Shown one piece after another: positions 42,392-49,798 of a DNA stretch of 64,000 nt. Origin of the DNA: Candidatus Promineifilum breve (lineage in GTDB: Bacteria; Chloroflexota; Anaerolineae; Promineifilales; Promineifilaceae); contig NZ_LN890656.1 of NCBI RefSeq assembly GCF_900066015.1, positions 930,001 to 994,000 on the forward strand, read 5' to 3'. Each line of letters begins with the position of its first letter. Within the stretch, counting starts at the first letter, position 1. A program made the translations under genes and the position numbers. The notes beneath the pieces were generated by a model. That model was not told where the DNA came from and ran no database searches. It was given only the letters and a program-made list of their open reading frames with translations.

Positions 42392-43645
42392 GTGAGCGAT
42401 CACCAAACAGCGCCGGGCGGCTCGCCGTTCGACGCCTTTAACCTGGACTCGCGTATCCGCGCCGGCATTGTCGATGCCGGATACACGATTCCCACCCCCA
42501 TTCAAGAACAGGCCATCCCGTTCGTGCTCGAAGGGCGCGACGTCTTGGGCCTGGCCATGACCGGCACGGGCAAGACGGCCGCGTTCATGCTGCCCATCCT
42601 GCAACGCCTGACCCGTGGCCCGCTGCGGCGGCCGCGCGTGCTCATCGTCGCCCCCACCCGCGAGCTGGCCGAACAGATCAACGAGACGGCGGCCGTGTTG
42701 GGTCGCCACACCAAGATCCGCAGCGCGGCCATCTACGGCGGCGTGGGCAAGGGGCCGCAGGTCGCGGCCATCAAGCGCGGCACGGAAATCCTGGTCGCCT
42801 GCCCCGGCCGTCTGCTCGACCACATTGGCGCGGGCGACATTGACCTGTCGACCATCGAAGTGCTGGTGCTCGACGAGGCCGACCGGATGCTCGACATGGG
42901 CTTCCTGCCCGACATCAAGCGCATCCTGCGCTACGTGCCCAACCGCGAGCAGACCATGCTGTTCTCGGCCACTATGCCGGCCGACATCCGCGGCCTGGCC
43001 GACGCCATCCTGCGCGACCCGGAAACGGTGCAGGTCGACGTCATCGCCCCGGCCAAGACTGTCTCCCATGCCCTCTACCCGGTGCCGGAGACGCTGAAAT
43101 CGAAGCTGCTCCACGCCATGCTGGAAGAGACGCGCACCAGCCGCGTGCTGGTCTTCACCCGCACCAAGCACCGCGCCAAGCGATTGGCGGCCGACCTGGA
43201 CAAGCGCGGCTATCGCGTGGCCGCCCTGCAGGGTAACATGACCCAGAACCGCCGGCAGGAAGCCATGAACGGCTTCAAGGGCGGCAAGTACGACATCCTC
43301 GTCGCCACCGACATCGCCGCGCGGGGCATCGACGTGAGCGAGATTTCCCACGTGGTCAACTACGACATGCCCGACACCGTGGACGCCTATACCCACCGCA
43401 TCGGCCGCACCGGCCGGGCGGCGGCCACCGGCCAGGCGGTCACCTTCGCCGTGCAGGACGACGAGACCATGGTGCGCGACATCGAGCGCGTGCTGGGCAA
43501 GCCCATCGAGCGCCGCCGCATGGAAGGCTTCGACTACGGCGCCTTCGCCCCCGAAAGCCAGCGCCCCGCGCCGAAGAAGAGCGTCTACCGCTCGCGCAGT
43601 TTTCATGGCGCGGAGCGGGGTGGGCTGCCGGCGCAACGGCGGTAA
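42392..43645 (+). CDS. DEAD-box RNA helicase (RhlE-like)
   Basis: 417 residues from a GTG start with CAAGGAG upstream. Motifs in order: Q motif (FNLDSRIRAGIVDAGYTIPT, PIQEQAIP), I (AMTGTGKT), Ia (PTRELAEQI), Ib (ACPGRLLDH), II (LDEADRMLDMGF), III (FSATMP), IV (RVLVFTRTKH), V (ATDIAARGIDV), VI (HRIGRTGRA). Motif I has Met where most DEAD proteins have Gln (AQTGTGKT). The short basic tail (APKKSVYRSRSFHGAERGG) probably binds RNA. Expected to unwind structured RNA in ribosome assembly or decay. Confidence 0.95.
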   Translation: MSDHQTAPGGSPFDAFNLDSRIRAGIVDAGYTIPTPIQEQAIPFVLEGRDVLGLAMTGTGKTAAFMLPILQRLTRGPLRRPRVLIVAPTRELAEQINETAAVLGRHTKIRSAAIYGGVGKGPQVAAIKRGTEILVACPGRLLDHIGAGDIDLSTIEVLVLDEADRMLDMGFLPDIKRILRYVPNREQTMLFSATMPADIRGLADAILRDPETVQVDVIAPAKTVSHALYPVPETLKSKLLHAMLEETRTSRVLVFTRTKHRAKRLAADLDKRGYRVAALQGNMTQNRRQEAMNGFKGGKYDILVATDIAARGIDVSEISHVVNYDMPDTVDAYTHRIGRTGRAAATGQAVTFAVQDDETMVRDIERVLGKPIERRRMEGFDYGAFAPESQRPAPKKSVYRSRSFHGAERGGLPAQRR

Positions 43646-43925
43646 TTAGGAATTACGAATTACGAATTAGGAATGAAGAGCGCGCCGGGTTTGAACCCGG
43701 CGCTGCTAAACGAAACCCGGCTGAAGACGGTTAGGAAGGTCGATGACCTCTTCAACCGGCTTCAGCCGGGTTTTGTGTACCAGCGGCGGGTTTGAACCCG
43801 CCGGGCTGGTGGCGGCGGCGGGTTTGAACCCGCCGGGCCGAACCCGCCGGGCCGATGGTCGCGCCGGGTTTGAACCCGCTGGGTCTGATCCGCGTCAATC
43901 CGTCCCATCCGCGTCATCCGCGTTC
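43646..43925. repeat. GGGTTTGAACCCG palindromes with AATTACGAATT and CGCGTCATCC words
   Basis: At least five GGGTTTGAACCCG(C) palindromes (e.g. 43688, 43787, 43816, 43865), GGCTGAAG/CTTCAGCC arms (43720/43760), and ATCCGCGTCAATCCGTCCCATCC words. No gene. Confidence 0.8.
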
Positions 43926-43969
43926 GATTCTTATCGGTGCGGTTGCCCTGAAATTAGGAGAAGAAGCTA

Positions 43970-44674
43970 ATGACCGACAACGCCGTAACCCGCCTCTACC
44001 TCATGCAAGTCGGTTCCATGCCCCAATACGGCATCCCCATCGTCTGCTATCTGGTGCAGACGGCCGACGGCGGCCATATCCTGATCGACAGCGGGCTGCC
44101 GGCGATCATCCCCGCCGACGCGGCCGATTTCGAGAACGGGCGCGACGTGATCGAGCAGTTGGCCGGCCTGGGCCTGCGCCCCGACGACATCGATACCGTC
44201 ATCTCCACCCATTATGACGGCGACCATGCCGGGCGGCACGCGGCCTTCACCCGGGCGCAATACGTGGTGCAGCGCGCGCATCACGCCGACGCGGCGACCA
44301 ACCCGCGCTATGCCGATATTCGCGCCGAATGGGATCAGCCATTGGCCCGCATCCGGCTGGTGGACGGCGACACGACACTGCGGCCGGGGCTGACGCTGAT
44401 CGAGACCAGCGGCCACGTGCCGGGGCATCAATCGGTGCTGCTGCGCCTGCCCCAGACGGGGGCGGTCCTGTTGACCATCGACGCCGTGCCCTTCGCCGCG
44501 GGCTTCAGCCGCGACCTGCCCGACGACGGCGGCGACCCCGACGCGGCGGCCGTCCACGCCAGTACGATTAAATTGCTCGATCTGGTCGAACGGGAGCAGA
44601 TCGGGCTGGTGATTTTCGGCCATGACGAGGCGCAGTGGGCAACCCTCAAACAAGCGCCCGCGTTCTACGAGTAA
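43970..44674 (+). CDS. MBL-fold metallo-hydrolase (AHL-lactonase-like)
   Basis: 234 residues. TTAGGAG lies 9-15 bases before the ATG. Metallo-beta-lactamase fold: GIPIVCYLVQTADGGHILID, then the metal motif STHYDGDHAGRHA, GHVPGHQSV, and IFGHDEAQW near the end. The second His of the canonical HxHxDH is Asp (HYDGDH). A similar HFDxDH variant occurs in the N-acyl-homoserine-lactonase-like branch, so it can still be active. The substrate, a lactone or other ester, is a guess. No operon partner. Confidence 0.87.
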   Translation: MTDNAVTRLYLMQVGSMPQYGIPIVCYLVQTADGGHILIDSGLPAIIPADAADFENGRDVIEQLAGLGLRPDDIDTVISTHYDGDHAGRHAAFTRAQYVVQRAHHADAATNPRYADIRAEWDQPLARIRLVDGDTTLRPGLTLIETSGHVPGHQSVLLRLPQTGAVLLTIDAVPFAAGFSRDLPDDGGDPDAAAVHASTIKLLDLVEREQIGLVIFGHDEAQWATLKQAPAFYE

Positions 44675-44727
44675 TGCCGCATTTTGGTAGTTTTCAAATG
44701 AATGCGGCGTAGATACCGTCTTAAAAG

Positions 44728-45717
44728 TCAAGTACCCAGAGCAGGCGAAAGGGCAAAAGCCGGGTCAAAGGGGCGGCCGGACTTAAGGACGCCGAAGGCC
44801 AGATGGAGCAGCTTGCGCATGGCGGCGACGACGATGACCATTTTGGGTTTGCCGGCGCGCTGCAGGCGCTGCTGCATGGCCTGGATGACAGGATTGTGGC
44901 GCAGGGCAACCAGCGCGGGCATGTACAACTGCGCGCGCAGGACAGCATTGCCCTTGCGGGAGGTGTGGCCGCGCCCATAGACCGATGTGCCGGATTGGCA
45001 AACGGACGGAGCCAGGCCGGCATGGGCCACCAGTTGCCTGGGGTTGTCGAAGGCGTGGATGTTGGGCAACTCGACCATCAAGCGGACGGCGGTCAACAGA
45101 CCGATGCCGGGGATGGAACGCAGCAGTTGGCAGGTGTGGCGCAGAGCGGGATGGGCCTGCAGATGGGCCTCAATGGCCTTTTGCAACGCCACGATCTGGG
45201 CCTCGAGCACGGCCAGGATGGCTTGCAGGCTGGCCTGAACGATGGGCGGATGAGAACCGGCGGTCAGGCGATTGCGCTCCTGCTGATGCATGTGTTGCAC
45301 GTCGGCCACGCGCCGCACGAGGGCGCACAGCTCCTGCTGTTCGGCTGTGGGCGGCGTCCAGAGGGCAGGGCGCTGGGTGCGGCCAAAATCCAGGATGAGG
45401 GCGGCATCCAGCCGGTCGGTCTTGGCCCGCCGGAGCTTGGACGCACCATAGGCTTTGATGCGCGCCGGATTGACGACCGAAACGGCGTGGCCTTGTTGGC
45501 TCAGGTAGTGGGCCAGGGCCTCACCGTATCGCCCGGTGGCCTCCTGGACCGCCCACACTCGGCCGGCCCCGTTTTTGTCCAGCCAGCGGCTCAGCGCTCG
45601 AAAGTCGGCCGGGTCGTTGTCAAAGCCGCGGCTGTTCTGCCGTGGCCCGACCTGTAACACGGCCTCGAACGTGGCCTTGGCGATGTCGATGCCCAGAAAG
45701 GAATAGGTGTCTGACAT
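44728..45717 (-). CDS. IS110-family DEDD recombinase (copy B)
   Basis: 329 residues from ATG 45717, identical to copy A except Asp for Gly in NDPADFRAL, as far as I compared. All catalytic elements (GIDIAK, QEATGRYGE, KTDRLDAALI, GLAPSVCQSG) are intact. However, the non-coding end upstream is interrupted at 45895 by an IS5-type element, within the segment that matches the target. The protein could still act with the RNA of copy A. Confidence 0.94.
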   Translation of the reverse strand: MSDTYSFLGIDIAKATFEAVLQVGPRQNSRGFDNDPADFRALSRWLDKNGAGRVWAVQEATGRYGEALAHYLSQQGHAVSVVNPARIKAYGASKLRRAKTDRLDAALILDFGRTQRPALWTPPTAEQQELCALVRRVADVQHMHQQERNRLTAGSHPPIVQASLQAILAVLEAQIVALQKAIEAHLQAHPALRHTCQLLRSIPGIGLLTAVRLMVELPNIHAFDNPRQLVAHAGLAPSVCQSGTSVYGRGHTSRKGNAVLRAQLYMPALVALRHNPVIQAMQQRLQRAGKPKMVIVVAAMRKLLHLAFGVLKSGRPFDPAFALSPALGT

Positions 45718-45894
45718 GGTTGACGCTCCTGTTGGTTTGCTCGGATTGGCTTGACAGTCCGGCCCGGCCCTTCTGGTGAACACCCTTGTTCATTCAGGCT
45801 CTTTCTGTGGTAGAATGGCCTACGATACCGTTCGTTCTGGCGAAGGGCTTGCGGGTAGGGGACCTCATCTACGTTTCAGGTGTAGCTACCCCTA

Positions 45895-46751
45895 GAGCCT
45901 GTTATGAACTTTTGTAAGGCTGGGATATGCTGGGCGAATGGCACGGAAAGCATATCCCAGTGATGTCAGCGATGAAGAGTGGGCTTTTACCGTGGGGTAT
46001 CTGACATTGATGACCGAAGACGCGCCGCAACGCGAGTACGCCCTGCGGGAAGTCTTCAATGGGCTGCGTTGGCTCATCCGGGCCGGCGCGCCGTGGCGCA
46101 TGATGCCCAACGACCTGCCGCCGTGGGCCGTGGTCTACCAGCAAACGCAGCGCTGGTTGAAGGCCGGGGTATTCGAGAGCATGGCCCATGACCTGCGGGC
46201 TTTGCTGCGACTGGCCGATGGCCGGAAGAGCCAGCCGACGGCGGCGATTATGGATAGTCGGACGTTGCAATCGACGCCGGAGAGTGGCGCACGCGCCGGC
46301 TATGATGGGGCCAAACGGCGCAAGGGCAGCAAGGTTCACATGGCGGTGGACACGCTCGGACACCTGTTGACCTTGCACGTCACCCCGGCCAACCAACAAG
46401 ACCGCGACCAGGTCGGTCAACTGGCACAGCAGATTCAGGCTATCACCGAGGAGTCCGTTGAGCTTGTCTTTGTCGACCAGGGTTACACCGGTGACGAGCC
46501 GGCTGAGGTGGCCCTGGCCCACGGTATTCGCCTGGAGGTCGTTAAGCTGCCGGAAGCCAAGAAAGGCTTCGTCCTGCTGCCGCGCCGCTGGGTGGTCGAA
46601 CGCAGTTTCGGCTGGGCGGCTCGCTTCCGTCGTCTGGCCCGAGACTACGAACGACTGCCTGATACGCTGGCTGGTCTGCATTACCTGGCCTTTGTTATCC
46701 TGATGCTTCATCGCGTCGTTACTCTGGTGTCCTATAGTTCATAACAGGCTC
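45895..46751 (+). mobile_element. IS5-family (IS427-like) insertion sequence, 857 bp
   Basis: Terminal inverted repeats GAGCCTGTTATGAAC (45895-45909) and GTTCATAACAGGCTC (46737-46751). Inserted in CTAG with TA duplicated (45893-45894, 46752-46753). The same sequence in IS110 copy A is uninterrupted (CCCCTAGGGGCGAGG at 25583-25597), which fixes the ends. Confidence 0.93.
45938..46744 (+). CDS. IS5-family DDE transposase
   Basis: 268 residues in a single frame; many IS427-group elements use two frames with a frameshift. N-terminal DUF4096-like part: YPSDVSDEEWAF, LREVFNGLRWLIRAGAPWRM. DDE: Asp in AAIMDSRTLQS, Asp in VFVDQGYTGDE, Glu in RWVVERSFGWAARFRRLARD, with GSKVHMAVDTLGHLL between. The stop codon lies just inside the right inverted repeat. 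Probably active and recently inserted. Confidence 0.93.
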   Translation: MARKAYPSDVSDEEWAFTVGYLTLMTEDAPQREYALREVFNGLRWLIRAGAPWRMMPNDLPPWAVVYQQTQRWLKAGVFESMAHDLRALLRLADGRKSQPTAAIMDSRTLQSTPESGARAGYDGAKRRKGSKVHMAVDTLGHLLTLHVTPANQQDRDQVGQLAQQIQAITEESVELVFVDQGYTGDEPAEVALAHGIRLEVVKLPEAKKGFVLLPRRWVVERSFGWAARFRRLARDYERLPDTLAGLHYLAFVILMLHRVVTLVSYSS

Positions 46752-46829
46752 TAGGGGCGAGGACAGGTTCACCCTACCCGTGGCCTTTCGCCAGACATTA
46801 CCTCCTTTCGCTTCCCCCTTCAAGATACA

Positions 46830-46985
46830 AGGGGCGAGGCGGTGGCGATAGGGGTCGCATGAAACAATGAACCTTGTCTCGCCGCCGCCTCGCCCTTCTT
46901 CAGCCACGACCGAAGAGGGTCAGGCAACCGGGAGAGAGGTCTTTCTGTTTCCCGGCGACGCTTATCCCGGTTGCCTGACCCCTAC
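46830..46985. repeat. REPIN-like compound palindrome, occupied by IS110 B
   Basis: AGGGGCGAGGCGGTGGCGA / TCGCCGCCGCCTCGCCC and GGGTCAGGCAACCGGGAG / CCCGGTTGCCTGACCCCTAC. One substitution in the first arm. Confidence 0.85.
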
Positions 46986-47056
46986 GCGACACTTGATTGT
47001 TTTGTTAACCCGCAAGTGGGTGAAAAGAAATAGCGAAAGTAGGGAGGTCTTAGGCC

Positions 47057-47623
47057 ATGCGACCACTTCTATATTCTATCAATATCACCCTGGACGGCTG
47101 CTTCGATCATCGGGTGGGCATCGTCGATGAAGCGTTGCACCGTCACGCGGCCGAGAACATCGCGCGGGCCGATGCGCTGCTCTTTGGTCGGGTGACCTAC
47201 GAAATGATGGCAGCGGCCTGGCGGGCGCCGGCCCCGCCGGGCGCATGGCCGGCGTGGATGGCCGAGTGGATGATCCCCTTCGCCCGGACAATCGACGCGG
47301 CCAAGAAGTACGTCGTGTCCAGCACCCTGGATCGGGTCGATTGGAACGCGGAGATCGTGCGTGGCGACCTGGGAGATGCCGTCCGGAAGCTCAAGGCGGA
47401 GCCGGGCAATGGTTTGTTCGTGGGCGGCGAGAAGCTGGCGCTGTCGTTGACGGAGTTGGGCTTGATCGATGAGTACGAGTTCATCGTCCATCCCCGATTG
47501 GTGGGCCACGGCCCGACGTTGTTCGCGGGGCTAACGCAGGTTGTCGATTTGGAACTGGTGGACCGGATTGAGTTCGCCTCGGGGGCCGTGGCGATGCGCT
47601 ATCGAAACCGAGTTTTTTCCTGA
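47057..47623 (+). CDS. Dihydrofolate-reductase-like (RibD C-terminal) protein
   Basis: 188 residues. AGGGAGG lies 9-15 bases before the ATG. RibD-C/DHFR-like core: LLYSINITLDGCFDH, NIARADALLFGRVTYEMMA, AAKKYVVSSTLDRVDWNAEI, GNGLFVGGEKLALSLTELGL, DEYEFIVHPRLVGHGPTLF. Such proteins are probable NAD(P)H-dependent reductases of unknown substrate. The last codons (YRNRVFS, stop) are supplied by an AACCGAG hairpin repeat, so the original C-terminus has apparently been replaced. Confidence 0.87.
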   Translation: MRPLLYSINITLDGCFDHRVGIVDEALHRHAAENIARADALLFGRVTYEMMAAAWRAPAPPGAWPAWMAEWMIPFARTIDAAKKYVVSSTLDRVDWNAEIVRGDLGDAVRKLKAEPGNGLFVGGEKLALSLTELGLIDEYEFIVHPRLVGHGPTLFAGLTQVVDLELVDRIEFASGAVAMRYRNRVFS

Positions 47624-47635
47624 AAACTCGGTTTC
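47604..47635. repeat. AACCGAG hairpin repeat overlapping a gene end
   Basis: GAAACCGAGTTTTTTCC-TGAAAACTCGGTTTC. It encodes the last residues and the stop TGA of the DHFR-like gene. Confidence 0.85.
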
Positions 47636-47641
47636 TGGTTG

Positions 47642-47704
47642 GGCGATAGCCTCTGGTCTCTCTGTGTCCTCGCTCTGTGGACTCTGTGTTCTTTGCTCCT
47701 TAGC
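47642..47704. repeat. Single arm of the CACAGAG family
   Basis: GCGATAGCCTCTGGTCTCTCTG ... CTGTGTTCTTTGCTCCTTAG. Matches the right arm at 15530-15601; the facing arm is absent here. Confidence 0.7.
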
Positions 47705-47725
47705 CCGACCATGCGGTGGCGGAGA

Positions 47726-47757
47726 GAAACCGAGTTTTCAAGAAAAAACTCGGTTTC
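47726..47757. repeat. AACCGAG hairpin repeat
   Basis: GAAACCGAGTTTT-caag-AAAAAACTCGGTTTC. It lies 13 bases upstream of the TAAAAT box of the DUF2200 gene. Confidence 0.85.
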
Positions 47758-47785
47758 GAGGGTTGTGTGCTAAAATAACGACACC

Positions 47786-48160
47786 ATGAACCAAGAAACC
47801 CCCACCAAAAAACACCGCATCTATACCATGCCCTTCGCCCGCGTCTATCCCGAGTACGTGAACAAGGCCGAGCGCAAGGGGCGCACCAAGGCCGAAGTCG
47901 ATGAGATCATCGGCTGGCTGATGGGCTACTCTCAGGCCGAGTTGGACGCCCAACTGGCCAACCAGACCGACGTGGAGACCTTTGTGGCCCAGGCGCCGCG
48001 CCTGAACCCGGCGCGAGCCATGATCAAGGGCACGGTCTGCGGCGTCCGCGTGGAGGACATCGCCGAACCCACCATGCGCGAGATTCGCTATCTGGATAAG
48101 CTGATCGATGAGTTGGCCAAGGGCAAGGCGATGGAGAAGATTCTGCGGCAGGAAGTATGA
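47786..48160 (+). CDS. DUF2200 family protein
   Basis: 124 residues of one domain: [56 protein letters not shown] and [20 protein letters not shown] match the DUF2200 pattern. Cytoplasmic, helical. The function of the family is unknown. There is no ribosome site; TAAAAT (47771-47776, extended by TGTGC) lies 9 bases before the ATG, so the message may be leaderless or nearly so. Confidence 0.85.
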   Translation: MNQETPTKKHRIYTMPFARVYPEYVNKAERKGRTKAEVDEIIGWLMGYSQAELDAQLANQTDVETFVAQAPRLNPARAMIKGTVCGVRVEDIAEPTMREIRYLDKLIDELAKGKAMEKILRQEV

Positions 48161-48373
48161 AGTATGAAGTATGAAGTATGAAGTATGAATTATGAATGGA
48201 GAGCGAGCGGCGGGTTTGAACCCGCCGTGGATTCGTCCCCCGGCCGGCGTCCCCCGGTCGGCGTTGCCTGGAACGCGCCACCCGCTACCCGCCACTCGCC
48301 ACCCGCCACCCGCCACCCGCCACCCGCCACCCGCCACCCGCCACCCGCCACCCGCCACCCGCTACCCGCCACT
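48157..48373. repeat. GAAGTAT and CACCCGC word arrays
   Basis: Tandem GAAGTATGAAGTATGAA (48152-48196), a GGCGGGTTTGAACCCGCC palindrome (48209-48226), and more than ten tandem CCACCCG words (48269-48373) that run into the McrC-like gene stop. Confidence 0.82.
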
Positions 48374-49585
48374 CCCCAACACCTCCCCCACAAACCGCCG
48401 GCAATTCTCCCGAAAATCCGCCAACGACCCATTGAGCGACAGCGCGCGCATCTCCAGCCGCACCCCGGCGCGCAGCACGTGGTCGTCGGTCAGCGGCGTA
48501 TCGCCGGGATAGACCAGCAGGCCGCGGCCGACGCCCAGGGTGTGGCAATAGGTCACCATCTGATGCACGTCGGCCGGGGTCGGCTTGTCCCCATAGACCT
48601 TGTACTTGGTGTCGAGCACCAGCGTGTCGCGGCCGTCGCGGCGCAGCACGATGTCGGGCCGCCCCGCCAGCCGCCGCGCCTCGTCGAGCCAGATGGGGGC
48701 CTGGGCCGCCACCTGATAGCGGGGCTGGGTCGCCGCCGCCTCGGCCAACAGCCGGGCCACGAACAACTCGAACAGCCGGTACATGGGCACGAGGAAGGTA
48801 GCAAACGGCGTGGCCCCGGCCCGCCCTTCCAGCGACAGATAGCGCAGAAACAGCCGGGCCAGATTGATGGGCGACCGGTAGCGCTCGGTCAGGCGGGTGT
48901 AGACCACGCCGTCGCATTCGGCCGGGGTGATGGCCGCCGGCGCGACCTCAGCGAAAGCGGCCAGCGTCCGGCGGGCGCGCGGCCCCAGGTCGGCATCGCC
49001 AAAGCGCGCCCGGGCCAGCAGGGCCAACGCCGCGCGCAGGATGCGGTTCTCCAGCACGTCGGCGGTGAACTCGTTGACCCGCTGCTGGAAGCCGACGGCC
49101 ACCGGGCCGCGCCGCACCTGTTGGGCCAGCAGCAGCCGCCCGCGCAGCCGCGCCCCGCTCTCCTCGACATCGACGTAGCCGCGATGGATGCCCCGCCGCA
49201 CGAGGTCGTCCACCTGGCCGAGAAAGATGCGCACGATGAAATCGAACAATGCCTCGCCGGCCGTCAAGGGGGCTAACTGGTCGCCGAAATCGGGCAGTTC
49301 GTGGGCATAGGTCAGCATGTAGAACAGGTTGGCGATGGGCACTTTCGGCGCGATGAGGATGCGCAGCGCGGGATCGCCGTCAATGGCGATGGAGCCGACG
49401 TAGGGCCCGGCGCTCAGGTCATAACCGCCCGGCGACCACGAGGGGGCCACGCGCAATTGGCCGTCGCGGTAGGTGGCGCGGAGGGCGGCGGCGGTGGTGG
49501 GGGAGAGGGGGACGGCGGTTAGGGTTTCGCTTTCCCGCAGGTGGATGAGGCGCGGTTCGGGCGTGGTCGTCGAGGATGGCATCAT
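48362..49585 (-). CDS. McrC-like component of a modification-dependent restriction system
   Basis: 407 residues from ATG 49585 (AGGA ~10 bases upstream). The N-terminal beta-rich part (GGYDLSAGPYVGSIAIDGDP, IAPKVPIANLFYMLTYAHEL) and the middle (RGRLLLAQQVRRGPVAV, EFTADVLENRILRAALALL) match McrC. The C-terminal PD-(D/E)xK is visible in GRPDIVLRRDGRDTLVLDTKYK (shown in two halves: GRPDIVLRRDG and LVLDTKYK). McrC normally works with the McrB GTPase, which is not encoded in the window. It lies directly downstream of hsdS, separated by ~200 bases of palindromes. Confidence 0.85.
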   Translation of the reverse strand: MMPSSTTTPEPRLIHLRESETLTAVPLSPTTAAALRATYRDGQLRVAPSWSPGGYDLSAGPYVGSIAIDGDPALRILIAPKVPIANLFYMLTYAHELPDFGDQLAPLTAGEALFDFIVRIFLGQVDDLVRRGIHRGYVDVEESGARLRGRLLLAQQVRRGPVAVGFQQRVNEFTADVLENRILRAALALLARARFGDADLGPRARRTLAAFAEVAPAAITPAECDGVVYTRLTERYRSPINLARLFLRYLSLEGRAGATPFATFLVPMYRLFELFVARLLAEAAATQPRYQVAAQAPIWLDEARRLAGRPDIVLRRDGRDTLVLDTKYKVYGDKPTPADVHQMVTYCHTLGVGRGLLVYPGDTPLTDDHVLRAGVRLEMRALSLNGSLADFRENCRRFVGEVLGSGG

Positions 49586-49615
49586 CAATTCGTTCCTACT
49601 CACTGTGCGACCGCC

Positions 49616-49798
49616 GGCCCGGCGGGTTCAAACCCGCCGCTGCCACACGAAACCGGCTGAAGCCGGTTGCGGAGGGCGCGCCCCTCCGGCAGTGCGTTGC
49701 AACGCACTTGGTGTACCAGCCGCGGGATTCATCCCGCGCGGCCGGCCGTGAACCGTGGTTATTTTGTGAATCGGCCACACCCCGCCACCCGCCACCCG
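49616..49798. repeat. Cluster of distinct palindromes
   Basis: GGCGGGTTCAAACCCGCC, AACCGGCTGAAGCCGGTT, GGAGGGCGCGCCCCTCC, GTGCGTTGCAACGCAC and CCGCGGGATTCATCCCGCG-like hairpins follow each other between hsdS and the McrC-like gene. Possible terminators. Confidence 0.8.

Larger units (their letters stand above)
44713..46829 (-). mobile_element. IS110-family element, copy B, split by an IS5-type element
   Basis: Flanks GCGGCGTAG (44704-44712) and GGGGCGAGG (from 46831), AG shared. Without the nested 857-bp element and its TA duplication it is 1258 bp, equal to copy A. Same orientation and same position relative to the REPIN-like palindrome as copy A. Confidence 0.88.
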
